Assembly (NCBI RefSeq): GCF_001485415.1
Contig: NZ_BCMQ01000005.1
Span: 124,001-188,000, forward strand
Length of the DNA stretch: 64,000 bases
Direction: 5' to 3'
From: Myroides odoratimimus
Lineage (GTDB): Bacteria > Bacteroidota > Bacteroidia > Flavobacteriales > Flavobacteriaceae
Part shown: positions 34,860 to 42,895 of the stretch, piece by piece
Layout: every line of letters begins with the position of its first letter
Position numbering within the stretch: the stretch's first letter is position 1
Program-made: the position numbers and the translations under genes
Notes under the pieces: generated by a model
Told to the model about the DNA's origin: nothing
The model's input: only the letters and a program-made list of their open reading frames with translations
Databases searched by the model: none

Positions 34860-36196
34860 TGACACACTATTTAATTAAAAACGGAAAAGTCGTAAACGAA
34901 GGGACTATTGTAGAAGCGGATGTTCTAATCGAGAATGGCTTTATTGTGAAAGTAGCTTCTAATATCGAAGTTTCTAATGATGTAACTGTTGTCGATGCGA
35001 AAGGAAATTATGTCATTCCTGGAATGATCGATGATCAAGTGCATTTTAGAGAACCAGGTTTGACTCATAAAGGTGATATAGAATCTGAGTCTAGAGCAGC
35101 TATTGCTGGAGGGATTACTTCTTTTATAGAGCAACCGAATACAGTGCCCAATGCTGTGACTCAAGAATTATTAGAACAGAAGTACGAAATAGCGTCTACT
35201 AAATCGTTTGCTAACTATTCATTTATGATGGGAGGTACAAATGATAACTTAGAAGAACTGCTAAAAACAAACCCACGTAATGTAGCTGGTATTAAGCTTT
35301 TCTTAGGTTCGTCTACAGGTAATATGTTAGTAGATAGACAGGATGTATTAGAAAAGATCTTTTCGAGTACTTCTATGCTTATCGCTGTACACGCTGAGGA
35401 TGAAGGAACGATTAAGGCTAACTTAGCGAAGTATAAAGAAGAGTTCGGAGAAGAGATCCCTGTGAAGTATCACCCAATTATCCGAAGTGAAGAGGCTTGT
35501 TATTTATCTTCTTCTAAAGCGATAGAACTAGCGAAGAAAACAGGAGCTAGACTACACGTATTCCACCTTTCTACAGCGAAGGAAACAGAGTTGTTCAGAA
35601 ACGATATTCCTTTAAAAGATAAAAAGATTACTGCAGAGGTATGTGTTCACCATCTATGGTTCACGGATAAAGATTACGATAAAAAAGGTAACTTTATTAA
35701 GTGGAATCCTGCTGTAAAAACAGAAGCTGATAGAGATGGTCTTTGGAAAGCGTTGTTAGATGATAGAATAGATGTTATCGCTACAGACCATGCACCTCAT
35801 ACTTTAGAAGAGAAGAGTAAGGCATATTCTTCTGCTCCTTCTGGAGGGCCACTTGTGCAGCATGCTTTAGTTTCGCTATTTGAAGCTTCTAAACAAGGGA
35901 AAATCAGTATAGAGAAAATCGTAGAGAAAACAGCACATAATCCTGCTATTTTATTCCAAGTAGAGAAACGCGGTTATGTAAAAGAAGGATACCATGCTGA
36001 TATAGCTATCGTAGATGTGAATCATGACTGGGAAGTAAATAAAGACAATATTTTATATAAATGTGGGTGGTCTCCATTCGAAGGAGAGAAATTTAGTTCT
36101 AAAATTACTCATACTTTTGTAAATGGTTTCTTAGCGTATGAGAACGATATGGTAAAAGAAGAACATAAAGGACAACGATTATTATTCGTACGATAA
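34859..36196 (+). CDS. pyrC: Dihydroorotase
   Basis: Pyrimidine biosynthesis enzyme closing N-carbamoyl-aspartate to dihydroorotate. At 445 aa it has the type I length. The first metal motif, normally DxHxH, reads PGMIDDQVHFREPG: the first His is Gln. The remaining ligands look intact (HAEDEGT, HVFHLSTAKE, ATDHAPHT), as does the IKLFLGSSTG loop that carries the carbamylated Lys in relatives. I recall this Gln form in other flavobacterial dihydroorotases, so it is probably functional. It is coupled to the glycosyltransferase gene and followed by the DUF4296 gene. Confidence 0.9.
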   Translation: MTHYLIKNGKVVNEGTIVEADVLIENGFIVKVASNIEVSNDVTVVDAKGNYVIPGMIDDQVHFREPGLTHKGDIESESRAAIAGGITSFIEQPNTVPNAVTQELLEQKYEIASTKSFANYSFMMGGTNDNLEELLKTNPRNVAGIKLFLGSSTGNMLVDRQDVLEKIFSSTSMLIAVHAEDEGTIKANLAKYKEEFGEEIPVKYHPIIRSEEACYLSSSKAIELAKKTGARLHVFHLSTAKETELFRNDIPLKDKKITAEVCVHHLWFTDKDYDKKGNFIKWNPAVKTEADRDGLWKALLDDRIDVIATDHAPHTLEEKSKAYSSAPSGGPLVQHALVSLFEASKQGKISIEKIVEKTAHNPAILFQVEKRGYVKEGYHADIAIVDVNHDWEVNKDNILYKCGWSPFEGEKFSSKITHTFVNGFLAYENDMVKEEHKGQRLLFVR

Positions 36197-36209
36197 AATC
36201 AAAGAATAG

Positions 36210-36662
36210 ATGAATAAATACTTAGTAATATTAGCTGTGTTTATACTTATGTCATGTAAGAATGATGTGGTAAAACCGTCTCCATTTATCGAGCAACAAA
36301 AAATGGAAGATATCTTATATGATATGGCATTGTTATACTCTATCGAGAGTGTAAGTGCGTATAGTAGAGAAGATACTCTGAAAAGGCTTAACGTTAACTC
36401 TGTCTTTAAAAAATACGATATAGACAGTCTTACTTTCGTATCGAATAATAGATATTATGTAGAGTTAGGCGATGGTGTGTATCACACTATGCAGAACAAT
36501 ATTCTAAGTCGTCTAGAAGCAGCTAAGGTTGTAGCAGATTCTTTATTGTCTAAATCTCAAGAAGAGCCTAAAGACGAATTAAAGAAAGAAGATATTAAAC
36601 TTGATGATACTTTGAAATTGGACCGAGAAAAGATTGATAGTCTTCGAAATCAAATTCAATAG
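36210..36662 (+). CDS. DUF4296 family putative lipoprotein
   Basis: A 150-aa predicted lipoprotein with signal peptide MNKYLVILAVFILMSC (Cys16). QQKMEDILYDMALLYSIESV is the family's recognisable helical start. The C-terminus is rich in Glu, Lys and Asp. Function is unknown; the gene follows dihydroorotase in many flavobacteria. Its last 68 bases overlap the end of the convergent epimerase gene, and its terminator lies inside that gene. Confidence 0.88.
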   Translation: MNKYLVILAVFILMSCKNDVVKPSPFIEQQKMEDILYDMALLYSIESVSAYSREDTLKRLNVNSVFKKYDIDSLTFVSNNRYYVELGDGVYHTMQNNILSRLEAAKVVADSLLSKSQEEPKDELKKEDIKLDDTLKLDREKIDSLRNQIQ

Positions 36663-37593
36663 TGTTTTTAATTTTTGAACAATCATAAATATAAGAAGAA
36701 TGAGAAGCTTGCGCGATTGATCGTGTAAAGCTTCTTTTTTTTCTCGTTATCAGAGAGACGAAGTTGTCTAACTTCCATGCGAATAGACTTGATGTACGCG
36801 ATACATGGATACTAGGGTGTTTCTTACCCATTAAGTCTGCGATATGATTGATAAGCTCTTGGTAAGTAATATTATTAGAAACTAATGCAAATCTCTCATT
36901 TTTAATATCACTGATCATGAGGAGATGCATTGCTTTTACTACATCATTTACTCCTACGATTCCCGCAATACCTGTGGTGTAGAATGGAAAGTCTTTCTTT
37001 ACTTTTTGGAAGAAAGCTCCACTGCCTTCATAACCGAAGCCACGTCCGAATACAATACCAGGATTGACGATGACTACATCTAGTCCTTCTTGAGTTCCTC
37101 TCCATACCTCCATTTCGGCTCCATACTTAGTGATAGCATAGTCTCCATGGTATAGCTCAGGGTTCCAATCTGTCTTTTCTGTAATGATTTTATCTTTGGC
37201 TAATGTCTCACCTAGAGCGGCGATAGAACTTACATAGCACAGTTTTTTTACGTTAAAGGCGATAGATAGGTTCACGATATTAGCGGTACCTTCTATATTC
37301 GTCTTGCGAAGTTTTTTTTCATCTTTAGGCTCGAAAGAGACTAAAGCTGCACAATGATATACATAATCAATTCCAACAAAGGCTTTCTCAAGTGCTGGTA
37401 CATCTATTAGATCTGCTTTGACCCATTCTATTTTTAAGAATAGGGCTTCTTGATTGTTTAAGACGAAGAGGTTCTTCGTTTTTTTAATACTATCCTCATT
37501 TCTATAAATAGCACGAACTGCACCTTCTGACTGAAGAAGATGTAATAATAAATGTGCTCCTACTAAGCCTGTACCTCCTGTTACTAGTATCAT
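36595..37593 (-). CDS. NAD-dependent epimerase/dehydratase (extended SDR)
   Basis: Extended short-chain dehydrogenase. Glycine-rich motif VTGGTGLVGAHLLLHLL at the N-terminus, YHCAALVSF, then SSIAALGE and YAITKYGAE as the catalytic Ser and YxxxK. Resembles dihydroflavonol reductase or sugar epimerase relatives; substrate unknown. At 332 aa, the C-terminal SHSSYIYDCSKIKNTIEF matches the family ending, so I accept the 68-bp overlap with the DUF4296 gene rather than a shorter protein. A perfect terminator for DUF4296 lies inside its coding region. Confidence 0.9.
   Translation of the reverse strand: MILVTGGTGLVGAHLLLHLLQSEGAVRAIYRNEDSIKKTKNLFVLNNQEALFLKIEWVKADLIDVPALEKAFVGIDYVYHCAALVSFEPKDEKKLRKTNIEGTANIVNLSIAFNVKKLCYVSSIAALGETLAKDKIITEKTDWNPELYHGDYAITKYGAEMEVWRGTQEGLDVVIVNPGIVFGRGFGYEGSGAFFQKVKKDFPFYTTGIAGIVGVNDVVKAMHLLMISDIKNERFALVSNNITYQELINHIADLMGKKHPSIHVSRTSSLFAWKLDNFVSLITRKKRSFTRSIAQASHSSYIYDCSKIKNTIEFDFEDYQSFLGPISKYHQV
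36702..36742 (+). terminator. Terminator of the DUF4296 gene, located inside the opposing SDR gene
   Basis: GAAGCTT (36704-36710) + GCGCGAT pairs with ATCGTGT + AAGCTTC (36728-36734) through G-T pairs and one bulge, followed by T8. Read on the plus strand it ends the pyrC-DUF4296 transcript; on the minus strand it is SDR coding sequence. Confidence 0.88.
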
Positions 37594-37775
37594 ATTTAGA
37601 CAAAAGTAAGTTATATGTTTTACATAGTGAAAAATTATGAAATAAAGTTGAATTCTAACGCCCCTATTATTAGTTCTTAAAGGATAAATGTAGAAAACGT
37701 ATAAAAATGCAGTGTTTGAGAATTTTTATTCCATAAGCTAAGGTTTTGAGCTATCTTTGTGTAAAATTTATTTAA

Positions 37776-39068
37776 ATGAAGAATTTTATTGAAGAAGTGA
37801 CTTGGAGAGGAATGCTCCACGACGTAATGCCAGGCACTGAAGAACATTTGTTGGAGCAAATGCGTGCTGCGTATGTGGGAATTGACCCAACAGCCGATTC
37901 ATTGCATATTGGACATTTAGTAGGAGTAATGCTATTGAAACACTTTCAATTAGCTGGACATAAACCTTATGCTCTTGTGGGAGGTGCTACTGGTATGGTA
38001 GGTGACCCTTCAGGAAAGTCTAATGAAAGAAACTTATTAGACGAAGAAGCTTTACGTCATAATCAAAATGCGATTAAAGAACAATTAAGTCGTTTCTTAG
38101 ATTTTAATTCAGGTGCTGAGAATGCTGCTGTGTTAGTAAATAACTATGACTGGATGAAAGATTTCTCTTTCTTAGAGTTTATCCGTACAGTAGGGAAGCA
38201 TATCACAGTGAACTATATGATGGCTAAAGATTCTGTAAAGAAACGTCTAAACGGTGAGTTCCAAGATGGAATGTCTTTTACAGAGTTCTGTTATCAATTA
38301 ATGCAAGGATATGACTTTTTGCATTTATACAAAGAGAATAATATTACATTACAAATGGGAGGATCTGACCAATGGGGAAATATTACTACTGGTACAGAGT
38401 TAATCCGTAGAACAATTAGCGAGAAAGCATATGCGCTTACTTGCCCATTGATTACTAAAGCTGACGGAACTAAATTCGGTAAGTCAGAAGGGGGTAATAT
38501 TTGGTTGTCTGCAGAGTACACTTCTCCATATAAATTCTACCAATACTGGTTAAACGTGGCTGATGCTGATGCTGAGCGTTATATTAAGATCTTTACATTC
38601 ATCTCTAGAGAAGATATTGAAGCATTAGTTAAAGAGCATTCAGAGGCTCCACATTTACGTGTGCTACAACGTCGCCTAGCAGAAGAAGTAACGATTATGG
38701 TACACGGTCAAGAGCAATTAGATAATGCTATCAAAGCGTCTAATATCTTATTCGGTAACTCTTCTACAGAAGATTTAAAACAATTAGACGAGAAGACTTT
38801 CTTAGAGGTATTCGATGGAGTAGGACAGTCAGAAGTAGCAAAAGCAGATATCGAAGCAGGGTTAACTATCGTAGATGCCTTAGCTGCTAATTCTAATTTG
38901 GCTTCATCTAATGGAGATGCTCGTCGTTCGTTACAAGCTAATTCTATCTCTGTAAACAAAGAGAAAGTAGCTGAAGACTACGTAGTGACTACAAATGATT
39001 TGATTAATGATCAATTCGTATTACTACAAAAAGGAAAGAAAAATTACTTCGTTTTACATGTAAAGTAA
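37776..39068 (+). CDS. tyrS: Tyrosyl-tRNA synthetase
   Basis: Class I aminoacyl-tRNA synthetase that charges tRNA-Tyr. [15 protein letters not shown] (HIGH motif near residue 40), [23 protein letters not shown] and TKFGKSEGG (KMSKS-type loop KFGKS near 233) are present, with the C-terminal S4-like RNA-binding domain (about 350-430). At 430 aa it is the bacterial TyrRS-type length. A TATCTTTG -7 motif lies about 18 bases upstream. Terminated by a strong hairpin. Confidence 0.98.
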   Translation: MKNFIEEVTWRGMLHDVMPGTEEHLLEQMRAAYVGIDPTADSLHIGHLVGVMLLKHFQLAGHKPYALVGGATGMVGDPSGKSNERNLLDEEALRHNQNAIKEQLSRFLDFNSGAENAAVLVNNYDWMKDFSFLEFIRTVGKHITVNYMMAKDSVKKRLNGEFQDGMSFTEFCYQLMQGYDFLHLYKENNITLQMGGSDQWGNITTGTELIRRTISEKAYALTCPLITKADGTKFGKSEGGNIWLSAEYTSPYKFYQYWLNVADADAERYIKIFTFISREDIEALVKEHSEAPHLRVLQRRLAEEVTIMVHGQEQLDNAIKASNILFGNSSTEDLKQLDEKTFLEVFDGVGQSEVAKADIEAGLTIVDALAANSNLASSNGDARRSLQANSISVNKEKVAEDYVVTTNDLINDQFVLLQKGKKNYFVLHVK

Positions 39069-39090
39069 GATTATAAGTATACTTATATAA

Positions 39091-39112
39091 GGGCTCTCAG
39101 TAATGGGAGCCC
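39091..39112 (+). terminator. Terminator after tyrS
   Basis: GGGCTC / GAGCCC stem (extendable) followed by T8. Confidence 0.93.
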
Positions 39113-39162
39113 TTTTTTTTGGCCTATAATTTATCTGGTCATAAGGTAATGGGGTATTGATG

Positions 39163-39240
39163 GCATAGTGATCGCATAAAAAATGGGTAAAACTATGCGA
39201 GCAGTATGCCATCACTATGCGATAACTATGCGACCAGTCG
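39163..39240. repeat. 11-bp-period inverted repeat block, locus C
   Basis: TATGC occurs at 39194, 39205, 39216 and 39227, exactly 11 bp apart, in units such as ACTATGCGAGC, ACTATGCGATA and ACTATGCGACC. The inverted form GCATA occurs at 39163 and 39174, also 11 bp apart. The two arms can fold on each other. Same architecture as 4702-4776 and 23952-24058 with different sequence. Confidence 0.88.
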
Positions 39241-39564
39241 CGTTTTTGTTGAGAAACAAGGATTACTCCCTCGTTGTATTTACTAGTTTTTGGCTCTAAT
39301 TAAAAGGTTGACTATTCTGTCGTTTTGGATGGTTATGGTGTCTTTCTTCTCTGAATATTATGAGAGAGAATTAAAATATACCATATACATGGTATTTCAT
39401 AGAATGAGGTGTTGAAATACCTTTGTATTACAAAAGTAGGGAGTGCTATATCCTTAATCTGTTGTGTATAATTATTGTTTGTTTTGTAAGAAAATAATTA
39501 CATATAAGGGTTTCCCTACTTTGCTTTTTTCACTGATAAGAAAAAATTATATAACCTAAATATT

Positions 39565-39672
39565 ATGCAATCAATTCAACAAAAGCGAGAACTTGACACT
39601 CGTATTTTTAGATTTACTGATTTCTTTTCTTCTAGCGCATCTTCTATGATGTGCATGTGTTGCTGCCTATAG
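39565..39672 (+). CDS. Cysteine-rich leader peptide ORF (35 aa) upstream of susC
   Basis: A 35-codon ORF starting MQSIQQKRELDTR and ending SSASSMMCMCCCL. Four of the last six residues are Cys, an extreme composition that suggests ribosome stalling when charged tRNA-Cys is scarce. The Cys-codon stretch (39662-39667) can pair with GGTCAGC (39686-39692), which can instead pair with GCTGTACC (39701-39708). It lies 110 bases upstream of susC on the same strand. It is most likely a regulatory leader of the SusCD operon, pointing to a sulfur- or cysteine-related control. Confidence 0.6.
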   Translation: MQSIQQKRELDTRIFRFTDFFSSSASSMMCMCCCL

Positions 39673-39685
39673 TTTATTCTTTTTA

Positions 39686-39708
39686 GGTCAGCTCATAGTG
39701 GCTGTACC
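39686..39708 (+). promoter_or_regulatory. Candidate antiterminator/anti-sequester hairpin of the susC leader
   Basis: GGT-CAGC pairs with GCTG-T-ACC (seven pairs, one bulged T) across an 8-nt loop. GGTCAGC can alternatively pair with the GCTGCC of the Cys codons (six pairs), so the two foldings exclude each other. No T run follows, so this is not itself a terminator. Confidence 0.4.
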
Positions 39709-39782
39709 GATACTACATTTCAATATTTCTAGACATAATGAATCAGTCTTTCAAAGATAGTTCATTTTAAACTAATTGTTTT

Positions 39783-42700
39783 ATGCAAAAAATTTACGCA
39801 ATCTTATTTGTGTTTGTTAGTGTTTTAAACTTACAGGCGCAAGAAAAACTTGTGACAGGATCTGTTACAGATATAAGTGGAGCCTTACCAGGTGTGAGTG
39901 TTCTGATTCAGGGAAGTGATGAAGGAACAATGACAGATTTAGATGGTAATTACTCTATAAAAGTTAATAATGGACAGGTATTAGTCTTTTCATTTATAGG
40001 ATATACCACAAAGAATATTACATATAAAGGACAGGAAGTTCTGAATGTAAAACTTGCAGACGAAGCGAGTGAATTAGGAGAAGTATTAATTACAGTGCCT
40101 TATGGTACTGCTAATAAGAAGACATATACTGGGTCAGTAGGTTTAGTGCAAGCTAAAGATATAGAAAAGGCACAAGTAAGTGATGTGTCTAAAGCATTAG
40201 AAGGTACTGTAGCAGGGCTTCAGTCTTTCTCGGCTAGTGGACAGCCAGGGTCTAATGCGACAATTAGAATCCGTGGTATTGGGTCTATGAATGCAGATAG
40301 TGATCCGTTATTCGTAGTTGATGGTGTGCCTTTTGAAGGAGGGTTAAACTCTATTTCTCCTACAGATATCGAATCTATATCAGTGTTAAAAGATGCTACT
40401 GCAGCGACCTTATATGGATCTCGTGCAGCTAATGGGGTAATAATGATTACAACTAAGCAAGGTGGTAAAGAAACAAAACCTCAGATAGAAATCAGTGCAA
40501 AGCATGGTTTTTCTGATAGAGCACGTAGTGATTATAAACAATTAAGTACTAATCAGTATATGGAATTGCAGTGGGAAGCATTAAGAAATGGGCAGATGGA
40601 TGCTGCAAAAATGAATGCTACCGAAGCAGCTGCTTATGCTACAAATAACTTGATTGGTTCTGTAGGTATTAACCCTTATGGAACAGGTAATCCATTTCCT
40701 GTAGGTACAGACGGTAAGTTATTGCCAGGGTTAAAGCCTTTGTGGAATGACGATTGGAATGATGCATTAAGTCAGAATGCGAGATTTACAGATATTAATT
40801 TACGTGTAAGTGGAGGAGGTAAGAATACTCGATACTACGTTTCTGGAGGGTATTTAAACGATCAAGGATACGTGTTAGAATCAGGTTTTAAACGTTTTAA
40901 TATGCGTTCTAACATTGTGATAGATGCTAAGGATTGGTTAGAAATAGGGATGAATGTTTCTGCGTCTCATTCTATACAAGACTATCCGAAACAGGATGAT
41001 AGTGCGATTAATAATGTAATTGGTTTTGCGAGAGGGTTACCTTCTTTTTATCCTATTTATCAACGTGATTTAGCTACAGGAGAATATCTAAGAGATGCAA
41101 ATACTGGAGGACTGATATATGATTATGGGAACTATAGAACTACATCTTATAGAAATTACAACTTAGTAGAAACTCTTCCTTTGGATAAGAGTGAAATAAA
41201 AAGAGATGTAGCGAGTATTAGAACATACGGACAGGTTAAGTTTTTGGATAACTTAAAATTAAAGACATCTTTAAGTGTTGATTACAATAGTATGTATGAC
41301 CATAGTGTGTCAAACCCTGATAAAGGAGCTTCTGCTAATTATGGAGGAAGTATTAGCCGTAGAAATACAAGAACAATTAATATGACGTTTAATAATGTTT
41401 TAAACTACAATATTGATTTAGATGATAAGAACGCATTAGCTGTAATGGCAGGACAAGAGTATTATCAGTATGATTCTAATTATTTTGGAGGTGCAAGAGA
41501 ACAGATTGCGATGATGGGATTCGAGGAGCCTGATGCTGCTTCTAGATTGATAGATTTTTATGGAAAGGCTGATAAATATAGTATGTTGAGTTTCTTCGGG
41601 AGTGTAAACTATTCTTATGATAAGAAATATTATTTATCAGGGTCATATAGAGCAGACGGATCGTCTCGTTTTAAATCATCTAATAAATGGGGAGGTTTCT
41701 GGTCATTCGGTGCTTCATGGAGAATTATAGATGAAGACTTTATGAGTGAGTATAGAGATACTTGGTTAAACAATTTATTATTAAAAGCAAGTTATGGTGC
41801 ACAAGGAAATGATAAGGTAGGGTATTATGCTTATCAAGGGTTGTACGCTATACGTAATAACTTAGGAGAATCTGGACTAGTTAGCTCTAGAATGGAAACG
41901 CCTAACTTATCGTGGGAAACGAACTTAAACTTAAATATTGGATTAGATTTTGGATTGTTTGATAATCGTCTGACAGGTACAGTAGAGTACTTCGAAAGAA
42001 GATCAAAAGATTTATTATTTAATCAACAGTTAGCTCCATCTATTGGATTTGCTAGTAAAGATGTAAATATTGGAGGAATTAAAAACTATGGATGGGAATT
42101 TACTTTAGATGGTATTCCTATTCAAACAGAAGATTGGAGATGGCGTGTAGGATTAAACTTGACTACATATAAAAATAAAATTACTTCATTACCTAGTTCT
42201 GAAATCAATAAAGGAAATCAGATATGGAAAGTAGGAGGATCTATTTATGATTTCTATTTGCCTGAGTGGGCTGGTGTAAATCCAGAGAATGGTAATGCAC
42301 AATGGTATATTCAGAATGAGGATGGTAGTCGTACAGTGACTGAGAACTACAGCAGTGTAAGTGGAAATAAAAATAAAGTATACAAAGGAACTTCGTTACC
42401 TGATGTATCTGGAGGTTTCTCAACAGAGTTGTCTTATAAGTCATGGCAATTATCTGCTAACTTTACCTATAATATAGGAGGTAAGATTTATAATGGGGAT
42501 AAGGTAGGAATGTATAGACATGCTGGTAACGGTAGTACATGGAGTGCGGATATGATGGGAAGATGGACGCCAGAGAATCCTAATACTGATATCGCTAGAT
42601 TAACAACTAATCCTGCTAATAGCTGGACGAATACTTCAGATCGTTTCTTGGTAGATCGTTCATACTTAAAATTAAAGAACCTTACGTTAGCTTATAACGT

Positions 42701-42881
42701 TCCACAAGAGTGGTTAAGAAAAATTAATTTATCATCTGCTTCTATTTATTTCCAAGCAGAGAATTTATTTACATGGACAAAAGAACAAGGTTTTGATCCA
42801 GAGCAAACATTCAACGGGACTACTTATTATAGATACCCAGCGATGAAGACATTGTCTTTAGGATTAAATATTAAATTATAA
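39783..42881 (+). CDS. susC: SusC/RagA-family TonB-linked outer-membrane receptor
   Basis: TonB-dependent outer-membrane transporter for oligomers (sugars, peptides or other nutrients). Signal peptide ending LQAQE, CarboxypepD_reg-like domain (about 22-105; VTGSVTDISGALPGVSVLIQGS), TonB-box-like LGEVLITVPYGTANKKT, then plug (ALEGTVAGLQ, IRIRGIGSMNADSDPLFVVDGVP, ATLYGSRAANGVIMITTKQG) and a 22-strand-type barrel to a terminal aromatic-rich strand (LSLGLNIKL). At 1032 aa it is normal. No glycan-active enzyme is adjacent, so its substrate cannot be named. It forms a pair with the SusD gene 14 bases downstream. Confidence 0.97.
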   Translation: MQKIYAILFVFVSVLNLQAQEKLVTGSVTDISGALPGVSVLIQGSDEGTMTDLDGNYSIKVNNGQVLVFSFIGYTTKNITYKGQEVLNVKLADEASELGEVLITVPYGTANKKTYTGSVGLVQAKDIEKAQVSDVSKALEGTVAGLQSFSASGQPGSNATIRIRGIGSMNADSDPLFVVDGVPFEGGLNSISPTDIESISVLKDATAATLYGSRAANGVIMITTKQGGKETKPQIEISAKHGFSDRARSDYKQLSTNQYMELQWEALRNGQMDAAKMNATEAAAYATNNLIGSVGINPYGTGNPFPVGTDGKLLPGLKPLWNDDWNDALSQNARFTDINLRVSGGGKNTRYYVSGGYLNDQGYVLESGFKRFNMRSNIVIDAKDWLEIGMNVSASHSIQDYPKQDDSAINNVIGFARGLPSFYPIYQRDLATGEYLRDANTGGLIYDYGNYRTTSYRNYNLVETLPLDKSEIKRDVASIRTYGQVKFLDNLKLKTSLSVDYNSMYDHSVSNPDKGASANYGGSISRRNTRTINMTFNNVLNYNIDLDDKNALAVMAGQEYYQYDSNYFGGAREQIAMMGFEEPDAASRLIDFYGKADKYSMLSFFGSVNYSYDKKYYLSGSYRADGSSRFKSSNKWGGFWSFGASWRIIDEDFMSEYRDTWLNNLLLKASYGAQGNDKVGYYAYQGLYAIRNNLGESGLVSSRMETPNLSWETNLNLNIGLDFGLFDNRLTGTVEYFERRSKDLLFNQQLAPSIGFASKDVNIGGIKNYGWEFTLDGIPIQTEDWRWRVGLNLTTYKNKITSLPSSEINKGNQIWKVGGSIYDFYLPEWAGVNPENGNAQWYIQNEDGSRTVTENYSSVSGNKNKVYKGTSLPDVSGGFSTELSYKSWQLSANFTYNIGGKIYNGDKVGMYRHAGNGSTWSADMMGRWTPENPNTDIARLTTNPANSWTNTSDRFLVDRSYLKLKNLTLAYNVPQEWLRKINLSSASIYFQAENLFTWTKEQGFDPEQTFNGTTYYRYPAMKTLSLGLNIKL

Positions 42882-42895
42882 AGAATTAAGAAATC

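Larger units (their letters stand above)
39113..39782. other. 670-bp region between tyrS and susC: repeat block and cysteine-rich leader
   Basis: Contents in order: the locus C 11-bp-period repeats (39163-39240); about 300 bp of AT-rich sequence with a GGGTTTCCC hairpin near 39508-39520 followed by TACTTTG, a weak -7 match; the 35-codon Cys-rich ORF (39565-39672); a hairpin (39686-39708); then about 75 bases before susC. Confidence 0.6.
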
